A stretch of 64,000 nt of DNA from Falsihalocynthiibacter sp042445055 (GCF_042445055.1 NZ_CP170339.1:310001-374000), one strand, 5' to 3'; shown: positions 34,160-43,707, counted from the stretch's first letter. Notes: generated by a model not told the origin, from the sequence alone. Program-made: numbers and translations.

Positions 34160-36841
34160 ATGCTGGGTATCGGAACAATCGCCAAGAAAGTTTTTGGCAC
34201 ACCGAATGATCGTTTGGTCAAAGCGACCCGCCCCCTTGTCACAAAGATCAATGATCTTGAACCGACCTTCGAGGCCTTGAGTGATGAGGGCATCAAGGAC
34301 AAAACTCTCGAACTTTCCGAGCGCGCCAAAAAAGGCGAGAAGCTTGATGATCTCTTGCCAGAGGCATTCGCCAACGTTCGCGAGGCCGCGCGCCGCGCGC
34401 TGGGGCTGCGGGCGTTCGACACACAGTTGATCGCGGGTATCTTCCTGCACCGAGGCAACATCGCGGAGATGAAAACAGGTGAGGGCAAGACCCTCATGGC
34501 GACCTTCGCGGCGTATTTGAATGCGCTGACAGGCAAGGGCGTGCATGTTGTGACCGTGAACGACTATCTCGCGAAGCGTGACGCAGAGTGGATGAGTCAG
34601 GTGTACAGCGCGTTGGGTATGACCACCGGTGTGATTTACCCGCAGCAACCCGAAGAAGAGAAAAAGCACGCGTATAACTGCGACATTACCTACGCGACGA
34701 ACAATGAGTTGGCGTTCGACTACCTGCGCGACAACATGCGTTCAGAGCTCAGCCAACTCGTTCAACGTTCGCACCATTACGCGATTGTGGACGAGGTCGA
34801 CTCGATCCTGATTGACGAAGCGCGAACACCATTGATTATTTCCGGCCCCGCGCAGGACCGTAGCGAGCTTTACATAACCATTGATAAGCTCATTCCGCTG
34901 CTGACCGAAGAGCACTACACTATCGACGAGAAAACCCGCAACGTGACCTTTACCGAAGAAGGGAATGATTTCGTTGAGGAGCTACTTCACAAGAATGAAA
35001 TCCTTCCTGAGGATCAAACTCTCTATGACCCAGAGAGCACGACCGTCGTTCACCACGTGAACCAAGCGCTGAAGGCGCACACGCTCTTTATTCGCGACAA
35101 AGACTATATCATGCGCGATGGCGAAGTGATGCTGATTGACGAGTTCACAGGCCGCATGATGGCCGGCCGCCGTTTGTCGGATGGCTTGCATCAGGCAATT
35201 GAGGCCAAGGAAGGCGTCGAGATCAAACCTGAAAACGTTACCCACGCTTCGGTGACGTTCCAGAACTATTTCCGCCTCTACGAAAAGCTGGCGGGCATGA
35301 CGGGTACGGCGCTCACAGAAGCAGATGAGTTCTCTGAGATCTATAACCTCGGCGTTGTAGAAGTACCCACGAACCGCCCGATTGCCCGTGTTGATGAGCA
35401 TGATCAGGTTTTCCGCACCGCCAAAGAGAAATTCAACGGCGTGGTTGAGGAAATCCAAGAAGCCCACGCCAAAGGTACGCCAATTCTTGTCGGGACCACA
35501 TCGATTGAGAAATCCGAGTTCCTCTCAGGACTGTTGGAAAAAGCGGGCGTAAAGCACAACGTTCTGAACGCGCGCCAGCACGAGCAAGAAGCCCAAATCG
35601 TAGCCGATGCGGGCCGATTGGGTGCCGTTACGATCGCGACGAACATGGCGGGCCGTGGTACCGATATTCAGCTTGGCGGTAACGCAGAATTGCGTCTGGA
35701 GCAGGCTCTTGCCGAGAACCCGAATGCCGACAAAGATGCGATCCTTGCCGAAATCGCGGCCGAGAAAGAAAAAGTAAAAGAGGCTGGCGGTCTGTTCGTT
35801 CTGGCAACTGAACGCCACGAAAGCCGTCGCATTGATAACCAGCTTCGCGGACGTTCAGGCCGTCAGGGTGATCCGGGGCGCTCGGCGTTCTTCTTGTCAC
35901 TCGAAGACGATCTGATGCGGATTTTCGGTTCCGAGCGTCTGGACAAAGTTCTTTCGAGCCTTGGCATGAAAGAGGGCGAAGCCATTATTCACCCTTGGGT
36001 CAATAAATCGCTTGAGAAAGCACAGGCCAAAGTTGAAGGCCGGAACTTTGATCAACGCAAGCAACTCTTGAAATTTGACGATGTGATGAATGACCAGCGC
36101 AAGGCGATCTTCTCGCAGCGCCGCGAAATCATGGAGTCACAAGACCTCTCGGAAGTTGTGCAGGACATGCGCCATCAGGTCGCCGATGACCTTGTAGATG
36201 CGCATATGCCCGCGAAATCATACGCCGAGCAATGGGACACGCAGGGGCTTCAAGAGGCCGTTAAAGAGAAACTTGGCGTGGACGCACCCGTCGTTGAGTG
36301 GGCTGCTGAAGAAGGCGTTGATGATGGCGACATCCGTGAACGTTTGTACGAAGCGTCGGACAAGTTGATGGCGGCAAAGGCAGCGGACTTTGGCCCTGAC
36401 GATCTTCGCGGTATCGAGAAGCAGGTGCTGCTACGCACAATCGACACCAAATGGCGCGAGCACCTTCTTACGCTTGAGCACTTGCGCTCTGTTGTCGGTT
36501 TCCGTGGTTACGCACAGCGCGATCCATTGAGCGAATACAAAAACGAGAGTTTCCAGCTCTTTGAGATTCTGCTCGAAACGCTCCGCGAAGACGTGACAGA
36601 ACAACTCGCTCGCCTTCCTTCCCGCGAAGAGGTAGAGGCCGCGCAACGTGCGCAGATGGAGCAACTCATCGCGCAGCAAAAAGCAATGCTCGCCGCACAA
36701 CAGGCGACTCAGCCTGCCGCTGGAAATGCCGTAGAGGGATTCGATGAAAATGATCCCGCAACATGGGGAAACCCGTCGCGCAACGACCAATGCCCATGCG
36801 GATCAGGCGAAAAATTCAAGCATTGCCACGGTAAAATCTAA
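34160..36841 (+). CDS. secA: preprotein translocase ATPase SecA
   Basis: Motor that drives unfolded proteins through SecYEG. The 893-residue product has MKTGEGKTLMA (Walker A), VDEVDSILIDEAR (Walker B), the second nucleotide-binding fold with GRGTDIQLGGNAE, and a C-terminal zinc motif CPCGSGEKFKHCHG for SecB and lipid contact. The ATG at 34160 gives MLGIGTIAKKVFGTPNDR, the family's normal start, with GGAG 6 bases upstream. An in-frame ATG at 34115 has its own AGGGTGA but lies in a hairpin. Confidence 0.98.
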   Translation: MLGIGTIAKKVFGTPNDRLVKATRPLVTKINDLEPTFEALSDEGIKDKTLELSERAKKGEKLDDLLPEAFANVREAARRALGLRAFDTQLIAGIFLHRGNIAEMKTGEGKTLMATFAAYLNALTGKGVHVVTVNDYLAKRDAEWMSQVYSALGMTTGVIYPQQPEEEKKHAYNCDITYATNNELAFDYLRDNMRSELSQLVQRSHHYAIVDEVDSILIDEARTPLIISGPAQDRSELYITIDKLIPLLTEEHYTIDEKTRNVTFTEEGNDFVEELLHKNEILPEDQTLYDPESTTVVHHVNQALKAHTLFIRDKDYIMRDGEVMLIDEFTGRMMAGRRLSDGLHQAIEAKEGVEIKPENVTHASVTFQNYFRLYEKLAGMTGTALTEADEFSEIYNLGVVEVPTNRPIARVDEHDQVFRTAKEKFNGVVEEIQEAHAKGTPILVGTTSIEKSEFLSGLLEKAGVKHNVLNARQHEQEAQIVADAGRLGAVTIATNMAGRGTDIQLGGNAELRLEQALAENPNADKDAILAEIAAEKEKVKEAGGLFVLATERHESRRIDNQLRGRSGRQGDPGRSAFFLSLEDDLMRIFGSERLDKVLSSLGMKEGEAIIHPWVNKSLEKAQAKVEGRNFDQRKQLLKFDDVMNDQRKAIFSQRREIMESQDLSEVVQDMRHQVADDLVDAHMPAKSYAEQWDTQGLQEAVKEKLGVDAPVVEWAAEEGVDDGDIRERLYEASDKLMAAKAADFGPDDLRGIEKQVLLRTIDTKWREHLLTLEHLRSVVGFRGYAQRDPLSEYKNESFQLFEILLETLREDVTEQLARLPSREEVEAAQRAQMEQLIAQQKAMLAAQQATQPAAGNAVEGFDENDPATWGNPSRNDQCPCGSGEKFKHCHGKI

Positions 36842-36869
36842 GCAGCGCTCAGAAATTATCATTAGATTT

Positions 36870-36898
36870 GAACCGCTTGGCCTTGGGCTGGGCGGTTC
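36870..36898 (+). terminator. probable terminator after secA
   Basis: GAACCGC and GCGGTTC pair, and the inner TTGGCC/GGCTGG extend the stem with wobble pairs to about 13 bp. The following T-run is short (TTCT), so strength is uncertain. Confidence 0.4.
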
Positions 36899-36981
36899 TT
36901 CTGATTATGACCGTGAACAGGCCGCAATTTAGCCGCTTTTTTGACTGCTAATTGCTTCGATATCCAATTTTGGAGAATCCT

Positions 36982-37974
36982 GTGCGACAAAAAAGTAATT
37001 ATGTTTACGCGCTCGCAAGCTTCTTTGCGGCCTTTGCAATCGGATACTATGCGCAAAACCGTGACGGCGATGCGCCCATTTTTGCGCAAAATGAAGTGGC
37101 AGAGCCGACACTCGTTGATGTTACCTCTGTTCAAAACACCTCCGCCGATGCGGCGCAGGATATGCCCCAACCACCTGCTGCGACGCTGACTCTGTTACAG
37201 GCGAACGCGATTCCTTCGACCAAACAAAGAATGCAGGACACGCTCTCCCCCAGCCCTACGCAAAACGTGGTTAAGTACAGCGCCTATGGCGTGCCCTGTA
37301 AGTTGGAAATGGAAGCAACCCCACAGGCCGCAGCGATGGTTGCAATTGAGTTAACCGCAAGCTGTTCCCCAAACCAGATATTTGAGTTGTCCCACAATGG
37401 GCTGGTCGTTTCCGGGCTCACGTCTGGCGTTGGAATTGCACAAATGATCGTTCCCGCTATGGCGCAGACCTCTGATTTTACTGCGAAGCTTGAGGACGAG
37501 CAGGTCATCAAGACATCCGTAGAGGTCGAAGAGTTCGCGCTTTATGATCGGGTTGCGCTGCAATGGGAAGGGGACACAGGCCTCGAAATGCACGCGCTAG
37601 AGTTTGGAGCGGACTACGGGCAGGCGGGTCATATTTGGAATAATGCCCCGCGCACTGTTGATTTTGCCACAGGCGCACTTGGCGGTTTCATGACGCGGAT
37701 TGATGATGTTGGTGCACCGAATGCTAAGCGTGCGGAAGTTTATAGCTTCCCGTCTGGCACAATTAAACGCGAGGGTGCCGTCCGTCTTGTGGTAAAGGCG
37801 GAGATTACACAGGATAACTGTGGCCGCGAAGTTGCCGCGCAGACCCTTCAGCCGAAATCCACGACAGGGATCGAAACCGTTGATCTGCGTTTGAAAATGC
37901 CGAATTGTGACGCGGTTGGTGACGTTTTGGTGTTGAATAACTTGCTTCGAGATTTAAAGATCGCTCTGAACTAA
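36982..37974 (+). CDS. conserved membrane-anchored envelope protein of unknown function
   Basis: 330 residues, no recognised catalytic family. The GTG start at 36982 has TTTTGGAG 6 bases upstream and gives MRQKSNYVYALASFFAAFAI, one N-terminal transmembrane segment. A Pro/Ala/Gln-rich linker follows to about residue 90, then a beta-rich periplasmic domain with two cysteine pairs (VPCKLEM and ASCSPNQ; DNCGREV and MPNCDAV), likely disulfides. It sits 21 bp before the OmpA-type gene and behind secA. It is possibly an envelope partner of the next protein. Confidence 0.65.
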   Translation: MRQKSNYVYALASFFAAFAIGYYAQNRDGDAPIFAQNEVAEPTLVDVTSVQNTSADAAQDMPQPPAATLTLLQANAIPSTKQRMQDTLSPSPTQNVVKYSAYGVPCKLEMEATPQAAAMVAIELTASCSPNQIFELSHNGLVVSGLTSGVGIAQMIVPAMAQTSDFTAKLEDEQVIKTSVEVEEFALYDRVALQWEGDTGLEMHALEFGADYGQAGHIWNNAPRTVDFATGALGGFMTRIDDVGAPNAKRAEVYSFPSGTIKREGAVRLVVKAEITQDNCGREVAAQTLQPKSTTGIETVDLRLKMPNCDAVGDVLVLNNLLRDLKIALN

Positions 37975-37995
37975 ACGAGATTTCGGAAACGTATC

Positions 37996-39600
37996 ATGAG
38001 CATCCTTCGTGCGGCGGTGTGCGCCGCACTTTTTGTATTCACTCCACTCTTGGCGCATGGTCAGGACGTAACGCTTTCGTCTTTGGATGGAGGGGTGACG
38101 CTTTCGGGTGAGCTGGAAAGTTACGACGGAGAGTTTTACCGCGTCCGAACGGATTATGGCGTGCTTACGCTGGATGGTTCCGGCGTCTATTGCACAGGGC
38201 CGGCGTGTCCAAGTCTTGAGGGTTACGTCGCCGAGATAACCTTCTCCGGTGCCGAGAGCATCGGTGCCGAGTTGCTCCCCGCGCTTTGGGAACGATTTGC
38301 AAGCAAGCACGGTTATTCAATGGCCCGCGAGTCGCTGTCGGATACTGATTTTACGCTGGTATTGGCACAGGCCGAAAACGATGTAGCGCGTATACGGTTT
38401 GAGTTGGGGAGCTCGGATTTCGGCCTCGAAAAATTCTTGGCCGAAGAGGCGGACATCGCGCTTTCACTGCGCGAAGCCAACGAAGAAGAACGTGCGCTCG
38501 CGCTCGAGAATGGTATTGGACGCCTCAATCGTATTCAGAATACGCGGATTTTGGGTCTGGATGGGGTCGTTCCAGTTGTCGCCAAAACCAATCCCGTAAC
38601 CGCGATTTCACTCTCGCAGTTGGCACAAGTATTGAGTGGCGAGATTGTGAATTGGCAGGATATCGGCGGCATAGACGCCCCGATTGAAGTGCATTTGCGC
38701 GAGGACGGTTCGGGCCTTTTGCAACGCGCGACGCTCGAAATATTGGAGGAGGGGGACAAGCTCTCGGATGCTGCGACGCGCCATTTACAAGACGCCAGTC
38801 TGGCCGATGCGGTCGCGCGGGATCCATTCGCTATCGGTCTGACGAGCCTTTCAAACGGAAGCAATGTTACTGCGATGTCCTTGCTTGGCGGGTGTGGTTT
38901 TCCGTTTCGCGCCACGCATGAAGCAGTGAAGGCGGAGGATTACCCGCTCACGGCTCCCCTGTTTATGTATGTTCCAAGCCGACGTTTCCCCAAAGTGGTA
39001 CGCGAGTTTTTCGCCTTTTTGAGTACGCCAAATGCCGCGCAAGTCGTGGCCGATCTGGGCTTTGTTAATCAGGTTCCACACGAAATTCCGGTCTCTGCAC
39101 AAGGTGAGCGCTTGGCGAACGCGATCCTGCGTGCGGGAGAAGAAACATCGCTTGAGGATGTCCAATCTATGGTCGCAGAACTGCGCGATGGTCAGCGATT
39201 GACCACGACATTCAGGTTCGAGGCAGGTTCCTCGCGGATGGATGCCCAGTCACAGGCCAATGTCGCGAGGCTCGCTGAAGTGCTTGAGGCGGGGCTTTTC
39301 GGCGATCGTAAGCTGACGTTCGTCGGATTTAGCGATGGGGATGGCAGTGCGGCCGCAAATCGCAAAATCGCGCTGCGTCGCGCCGAAGCTGTGGAGGCAG
39401 CAGTACTCGCGGAGGCGACGCTATTTGATCCCGCCCGTATGGGCGTTGAATCGAAGGGTTACGGAGAGGCCATGCCGATGGCCTGTGATGAAACCGCTTG
39501 GGGAAGCAAAGTAAACCGACGCGTTGAGGCGTGGCTGGGGCCGGTTCTGCCGCCAGAGTTGCCAGAATACGCTAGAGATACCCCTCCGCTCGAAAACTAA
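37996..39600 (+). CDS. phosphate-binding-like (PstS-type) domain fused to OmpA domain
   Basis: 534 residues with a signal peptide (cleavage after AHGQ or nearby). Residues about 75-370 resemble a type II periplasmic binding protein of the PstS kind: LSQLAQVLSGEIVNWQDIGG, VHLREDGSGLLQ and PFAIGLTSLSNG. Residues about 395-520 are an OmpA/MotB peptidoglycan-binding domain: FRFEAGSSRMDAQSQANVAR, FVGFSDGDGSAAANRKIALR and GYGEAMPM then NRRVEAW. This fusion would tether a ligand-sensing domain to the cell wall. No pst transporter is nearby. The 3' end overlaps radC by 29 bp. Confidence 0.8.
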   Translation: MSILRAAVCAALFVFTPLLAHGQDVTLSSLDGGVTLSGELESYDGEFYRVRTDYGVLTLDGSGVYCTGPACPSLEGYVAEITFSGAESIGAELLPALWERFASKHGYSMARESLSDTDFTLVLAQAENDVARIRFELGSSDFGLEKFLAEEADIALSLREANEEERALALENGIGRLNRIQNTRILGLDGVVPVVAKTNPVTAISLSQLAQVLSGEIVNWQDIGGIDAPIEVHLREDGSGLLQRATLEILEEGDKLSDAATRHLQDASLADAVARDPFAIGLTSLSNGSNVTAMSLLGGCGFPFRATHEAVKAEDYPLTAPLFMYVPSRRFPKVVREFFAFLSTPNAAQVVADLGFVNQVPHEIPVSAQGERLANAILRAGEETSLEDVQSMVAELRDGQRLTTTFRFEAGSSRMDAQSQANVARLAEVLEAGLFGDRKLTFVGFSDGDGSAAANRKIALRRAEAVEAAVLAEATLFDPARMGVESKGYGEAMPMACDETAWGSKVNRRVEAWLGPVLPPELPEYARDTPPLEN

Positions 39601-40375
39601 GCTCGTGTGATTTTCCCACAATCAGATGATCGTGCAATGTGATCCCAAGCGCCTGCGCGGCATCGTTGATTTGCGCCGTAACGGTGATGTCGGCCTGCGA
39701 GGGGGACGGATCTCCCGAAGGGTGATTGTGAACCAGAATAAAGGCGGAGGCGTTCAGTTCGAGCGCGCGTTTGACCACTTCGCGCGGATATACGGGGACA
39801 TGATCGACGGTACCGCGCGCTTGTTCCTCATCCGCAATCAGCACGTTTTTGCGATCGAGAAAAAGGATGCGGAATTGCTCTGTCTCTCGGTGGGCCATCG
39901 TGGTGTGGCAATAATCGACGATCGCGTCCCAGCCTGAAATCACATGCTTTTGCATCACGCGACTACGAGCAAGCCGTTGGGCCGCAGCTTCGACGATCTT
40001 GAGCTCGCACATCACGGCCTCACCGACACCGCGAATGGGTAGAAGGCGCTCGCGAGGGGCAGAGATCACGCCGTTGAAATCGCCAAAGGTTTCCAAAAGC
40101 AAACGGGCGAGGGGCTTTACATCCTTGCGCGGAATAGCGCGAAACAAAACAAGCTCCAGCATTTCGTAATCGGGAATTGCCGTCGCGCCGCCCTTAAGGA
40201 AACGTTCCCGTAGGCGCTTTCGGTGGTCGCGAATATAACTTGGCTGTTGGGGTTGATTAGAGCGGTAGTATGACGAGCCACTCCGCTTGTGCGTAGCCTC
40301 TGGAAGGCGTACTTCGTCCACGTCGGTATCGAACATGGGCATTGGTTTTTCGGAAAAGAATCGTTTCAGGCTCAT
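39572..40375 (-). CDS. radC: RadC-family JAB-domain protein
   Basis: 267 residues. The N-terminal helix-hairpin-helix part has PDYEMLELVLFRAIPRKDVK, then the JAB metalloprotease-like domain with the JAMM motif HNHPSGDPSPSQAD. Despite the name, a DNA repair role is not established for RadC. The ATG at 40375 lies in the loop of a perfect 15-bp hairpin (40358-40396); ATGs at 40342 and 40336 are alternatives with weak ribosome-binding sites. Converges on and overlaps the OmpA gene. Confidence 0.87.
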   Translation of the reverse strand: MSLKRFFSEKPMPMFDTDVDEVRLPEATHKRSGSSYYRSNQPQQPSYIRDHRKRLRERFLKGGATAIPDYEMLELVLFRAIPRKDVKPLARLLLETFGDFNGVISAPRERLLPIRGVGEAVMCELKIVEAAAQRLARSRVMQKHVISGWDAIVDYCHTTMAHRETEQFRILFLDRKNVLIADEEQARGTVDHVPVYPREVVKRALELNASAFILVHNHPSGDPSPSQADITVTAQINDAAQALGITLHDHLIVGKSHELSFRAEGYL

Positions 40376-40396
40376 AAAAATAGCCTGAAACGATTC
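40354..40396 (-). terminator. 15-bp terminator-like hairpin at the dnaJ/radC junction
   Basis: Read on the minus strand downstream of dnaJ, GAATCGTTTCAGGCT and AGCCTGAAACGATTC form a perfect 15-bp stem with a 9-base loop, followed by TTTT. The loop and 3' arm are the first codons of radC if its ATG at 40375 is right. It may end dnaK-dnaJ transcripts and also hide the radC start. Confidence 0.6.
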
Positions 40397-40419
40397 CCTA
40401 AAAATTTAGTTAACTTGAG

Positions 40420-41574
40420 TTAACTTTTCATTCCGTCCCAGAAGGTTTTCACCTTGGAAAAGAAGCTGCTTTCTTCGGGATTGTTGTTGGCTTGGATGTC
40501 GCCAAACTCTCGAAGAAGCTCTTTCTGACGGCTTGTCAGGTTCACGGGTGTTTCAACCGCAAGCTCGATGAACATATCGCCATGCGCACCGCCGCGAACC
40601 GCTGGCATACCCTTGCCGCGAAGTCGCATCTGACGGCCGGATTGGCTGCCTGACGGGATCTTCACGCGGCTTCGGCCACCGTCGATTGTTGGAACTTCAA
40701 TGTCGCCACCAAGCGAAGCAGAAACCATGCTCACCGGAATACGGCAGTGAAGGTTCGCACCCTCGCGTTCGAACAGCGCGTGATCTTCTACCTCGATAAA
40801 GATGTAGAGATCGCCCGCAGGTCCGCCGCGCAGACCGGCTTCGCCCTCACCTGAGAGACGAATACGGTTGCCAGTTTCAACACCCGCAGGGATGTTCACG
40901 GCAAGCGAGCGGTTCTTTTCGACACGACCCGCGCCTTGGCAATCTGCGCAAGGGTTCTTGATGAGCTGACCAGCACCTGAACAGGTCGGACAAGTGCGTT
41001 CGACAGTAAAGAAGCCCTGCTGCGCGCGCACCTTACCCATGCCCGAACAGGTCGGGCAGGTTACAGGCTCAGCACCACTCTCTGCACCCGTGCCAGAGCA
41101 CGTATCGCAGCTTACCGAAGTCGGCACAGTGATCGTTTTCTGCAGCCCTTGGAAAGCCTCTTCGAGAGTTACGCGCAGGCTATAGCGCAGGTCGGAACCA
41201 CGTTGCGCGCGGCTTCTTGGACCACCGCCACCGCGGCCCCCCATGAAGTCGCCGAACAGGTCATCAAATACATCAGAGAACGCAGAGGCAAAATCGCCGT
41301 TGCCGTGACCGTGGCCAGGATGACGTCCGCCACCTCCGCCCATTCCGCCTTCGAATGCCGCGTGACCATACCGGTCATAGGCTGCTTTCTTGTCGGCGTC
41401 TTTGAGTACGTCGTAGGCTTCGTTTGCTTCTTTGAACTGCGCTTCTGCGTCTGGATTGTCGCGGTTGCTGTCTGGGTGAAGCTCTTTGGCTTTCTTGCGA
41501 AAACCTTTTTTGATCTCGTCCGCCGAGGCCCCTTTGGCGACGCCAAGAATATCGTAGTAGTCTCGTTTAGACAT
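40420..41574 (-). CDS. dnaJ: chaperone DnaJ
   Basis: 384 residues. J domain at the N-terminus (KRDYYDILGVAKGASADEIK, with the HPD motif in ELHPDSNRDNP), Gly-rich linker (GGMGGGGGRHPGHGHG), four CxxCxGxG zinc motifs (CDTCSGTGAE, CPTCSGMGKV, CPTCSGAGQL, CADCQGAGRV) and a C-terminal substrate-binding domain. It stimulates DnaK ATPase. The stop lies in GTTAAC-TTGA-GTTAAC. Same transcript direction as dnaK, 74 bases away. Confidence 0.98.
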   Translation of the reverse strand: MSKRDYYDILGVAKGASADEIKKGFRKKAKELHPDSNRDNPDAEAQFKEANEAYDVLKDADKKAAYDRYGHAAFEGGMGGGGGRHPGHGHGNGDFASAFSDVFDDLFGDFMGGRGGGGPRSRAQRGSDLRYSLRVTLEEAFQGLQKTITVPTSVSCDTCSGTGAESGAEPVTCPTCSGMGKVRAQQGFFTVERTCPTCSGAGQLIKNPCADCQGAGRVEKNRSLAVNIPAGVETGNRIRLSGEGEAGLRGGPAGDLYIFIEVEDHALFEREGANLHCRIPVSMVSASLGGDIEVPTIDGGRSRVKIPSGSQSGRQMRLRGKGMPAVRGGAHGDMFIELAVETPVNLTSRQKELLREFGDIQANNNPEESSFFSKVKTFWDGMKS

Positions 41575-41599
41575 CGTATACCCCTTTTTGGGAACGCAA

Positions 41600-41629
41600 A
41601 GACCGGCCCGACACGTATCGAGCCGGTCT
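41600..41629 (-). terminator. hairpin between dnaK and dnaJ
   Basis: On the minus strand AGACCGGCTCGA pairs with TCGGGCCGGTCT around a short loop, followed by only TTT. It probably acts as a partial terminator or mRNA stabiliser that sets a higher DnaK than DnaJ level. Confidence 0.45.
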
Positions 41630-41648
41630 CTCTAAGGCGAGAGCCTTA

Positions 41649-43565
41649 TTAGGAGCGTTTGTCGTCGTCCAAATCTTCGAAGTCGGCATCCACGATGTCG
41701 TCATCATGCGATTTCGCAGTTTCGTCGACACCCGAAGGTTCGTCGGAAGCTTCTTCCTGAGACGCTTTGTAGATCGCTTCGCCAAGTTTCATCGACGCTT
41801 CAGTTACATTCTGAATGCCGGCTTTGATCTTGGAAGCATCCTCGGTCTCGAGGTTGTCCTGAAGCGCAGAGATCGCCAATTCGATCGCTTCGACAGTTGT
41901 CGGATCGACTTTGTCTTTGTGCTCTTCGAGGGCTTTCTCGGTGCTGTGAATCAAGCTCTCTGCTTGGTTCTTGGCTTCGATAAGCTCTTTGCGCTCTTTG
42001 TCGGCGTCCGCGTTATCTTCGGCGTCTTTGACCATTGCTTCGATATCTTCATCGGACAAACCACCAGAAGCCTGGATCGTGATCTTTTGCTCTTTGCCGG
42101 TGCCTTTGTCTTTGGCGCCAACTTCAACGATACCGTTGGCATCGATGTCAAAGGTCACTTCGATCTGTGGCATTCCGCGCGGTGCCGGCGGGATGTTCTC
42201 GAGGTTGAACTGGCCAAGGATTTTGTTGTCAGCGGCCATTTCGCGCTCGCCTTGGAATACCCGCAACGTCACAGCGTTTTGGTTATCCTCAGCAGTCGAG
42301 AAGATTTGCGACTTCTTGGTCGGGATTGTTGTGTTGCGGTCGATCAAACGTGTGAACACACCACCAAGTGTCTCGATACCAAGCGACAGGGGTGTCACGT
42401 CCAAGAGAACAACGTCTTTGACGTCGCCCTGAAGAACACCCGCCTGAATAGCAGCACCCATGGCCACAACTTCGTCTGGGTTAACACCTTTGTTTGGCTC
42501 TTTGCCGAAGAATTTGGAAACTTCTTCGATCACTTTTGGCATACGTGTCATACCACCGACGAGAACGATTTCGTCCACGTCGCTTGTTGTAAGACCAGCG
42601 TCCTTAAGCGCATCTTTACATGGCTTGAGCGAAGATTTGATAAGATCACCAACAAGGCTTTCAAGCTTCGCACGTGTCAGTTTGAGCACGAGGTGAAGCG
42701 GCTGGCCACCTTTTGGATCCATCGAGATGAACGGCTGGTTGATTTCAGTCTGAGTTGAGGAGGAAAGCTCGATTTTCGCTTTCTCCGCAGCTTCTTTCAG
42801 ACGTTGAAGCGCCATTTTGTCTTTGGTGAGGTCAACGCCGTTCTCTTTTTTGAACTCCTCAGCAAGGTAGCTCACGATGCGCATGTCAAAGTCTTCACCA
42901 CCGAGGAACGTGTCGCCGTTGGTGGATTTAACTTCGAACAGGCCATCGTCGATCTCGAGGATGGTTACGTCGAATGTACCACCACCAAGGTCATAAACAG
43001 CGATTGTCTGTGTTTCTTTCTTGTCGAGACCATAGGCCAGCGCCGCAGCGGTTGGCTCGTTGATGATCCGAAGAACTTCGAGGCCAGCGATTTTACCAGC
43101 ATCTTTTGTTGCTTGGCGCTGTGCGTCGTTAAAGTACGCAGGAACTGTGATAACAGCCTGTGTTACTTCTTCGCCAAGATAGGACTCAGCGGTTTCTTTC
43201 ATTTTTTGGAGGATGAAAGCGGAAATTTGGCTCGGCGAGAATTTGTCGCCGTGTACTTTTACCCACGCGTCACCATTGCCGCCGTCGATCACGTCGAAGG
43301 GCAGGTTCGCTTTGTCTTTGGCCAAATGCTTGTCGTCTGCGCGACGACCAATAAGGCGTTTTACACCAAAGATTGTGTTTTCAGGGTTTGTAACTGCTTG
43401 GCGTTTAGCGGGCTGTCCCACCAGACGCTCGTCGTCAGTGAAGGCCACGATCGAAGGTGTTGTACGTGCACCTTCTGCGTTTTCGATAACGCGCGGCGCG
43501 GAACCATCCATGATGGCAACGCAAGAGTTTGTAGTTCCAAGGTCAATGCCAATGACTTTAGCCAT
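41649..43565 (-). CDS. dnaK: chaperone DnaK (Hsp70)
   Basis: 638 residues. ATPase domain: GIDLGTTNSCVAIMDG, AVITVPAYFNDAQRQAT, IAVYDLGGGTFDV and LVGGMTRMP. The substrate-binding domain starts after the linker DVVLLDVTPLSLGIET. The acidic C-terminal tail (DDDIVDADFEDLDDD) is typical. The ATG at 43565 gives MAKVIGIDLG; the in-frame extension upstream to 43706 has no family match. Heat-shock-type promoter at 43679-43707. Confidence 0.99.
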   Translation of the reverse strand: MAKVIGIDLGTTNSCVAIMDGSAPRVIENAEGARTTPSIVAFTDDERLVGQPAKRQAVTNPENTIFGVKRLIGRRADDKHLAKDKANLPFDVIDGGNGDAWVKVHGDKFSPSQISAFILQKMKETAESYLGEEVTQAVITVPAYFNDAQRQATKDAGKIAGLEVLRIINEPTAAALAYGLDKKETQTIAVYDLGGGTFDVTILEIDDGLFEVKSTNGDTFLGGEDFDMRIVSYLAEEFKKENGVDLTKDKMALQRLKEAAEKAKIELSSSTQTEINQPFISMDPKGGQPLHLVLKLTRAKLESLVGDLIKSSLKPCKDALKDAGLTTSDVDEIVLVGGMTRMPKVIEEVSKFFGKEPNKGVNPDEVVAMGAAIQAGVLQGDVKDVVLLDVTPLSLGIETLGGVFTRLIDRNTTIPTKKSQIFSTAEDNQNAVTLRVFQGEREMAADNKILGQFNLENIPPAPRGMPQIEVTFDIDANGIVEVGAKDKGTGKEQKITIQASGGLSDEDIEAMVKDAEDNADADKERKELIEAKNQAESLIHSTEKALEEHKDKVDPTTVEAIELAISALQDNLETEDASKIKAGIQNVTEASMKLGEAIYKASQEEASDEPSGVDETAKSHDDDIVDADFEDLDDDKRS

Positions 43566-43678
43566 AATATAAGTACCCCTTTTCTTAGGCGATGTTACAG
43601 AGCGCGGACCCATGCTAGGCATCTCGGCTCCGATCCGTTTTAATAACCAGAGTTGCCCCTGATCATGCTTCTTGGCGT

Positions 43679-43707
43679 ATATAAGGATGGCCCTTCTTAC
43701 CTGCAAG
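43679..43707 (-). promoter_or_regulatory. heat-shock (sigma-32 type) promoter of dnaK
   Basis: On the minus strand CTTGCA, 15 bases, CCTTATAT, about 110 bases upstream of dnaK. This is nearly the same as the hslO promoter (CTTGGA, 14 bases, CCTTATAT), which supports a shared heat-shock sigma factor. Confidence 0.5.

Noticed and set aside
40409..40424. GTTAAC-TTGA-GTTAAC at the dnaJ stop, with a similar GTTAAC pair in the rRNA leader near 59327-59341
   Set aside because: Short, A/T-rich palindromes that can arise by chance; the spacing differs and no shared gene function links the two sites.
41706..42758. A 350-codon open frame on the plus strand opposite dnaK
   Set aside because: Shadow of the conserved dnaK gene; Phe/Val/Cys-rich composition without motifs.
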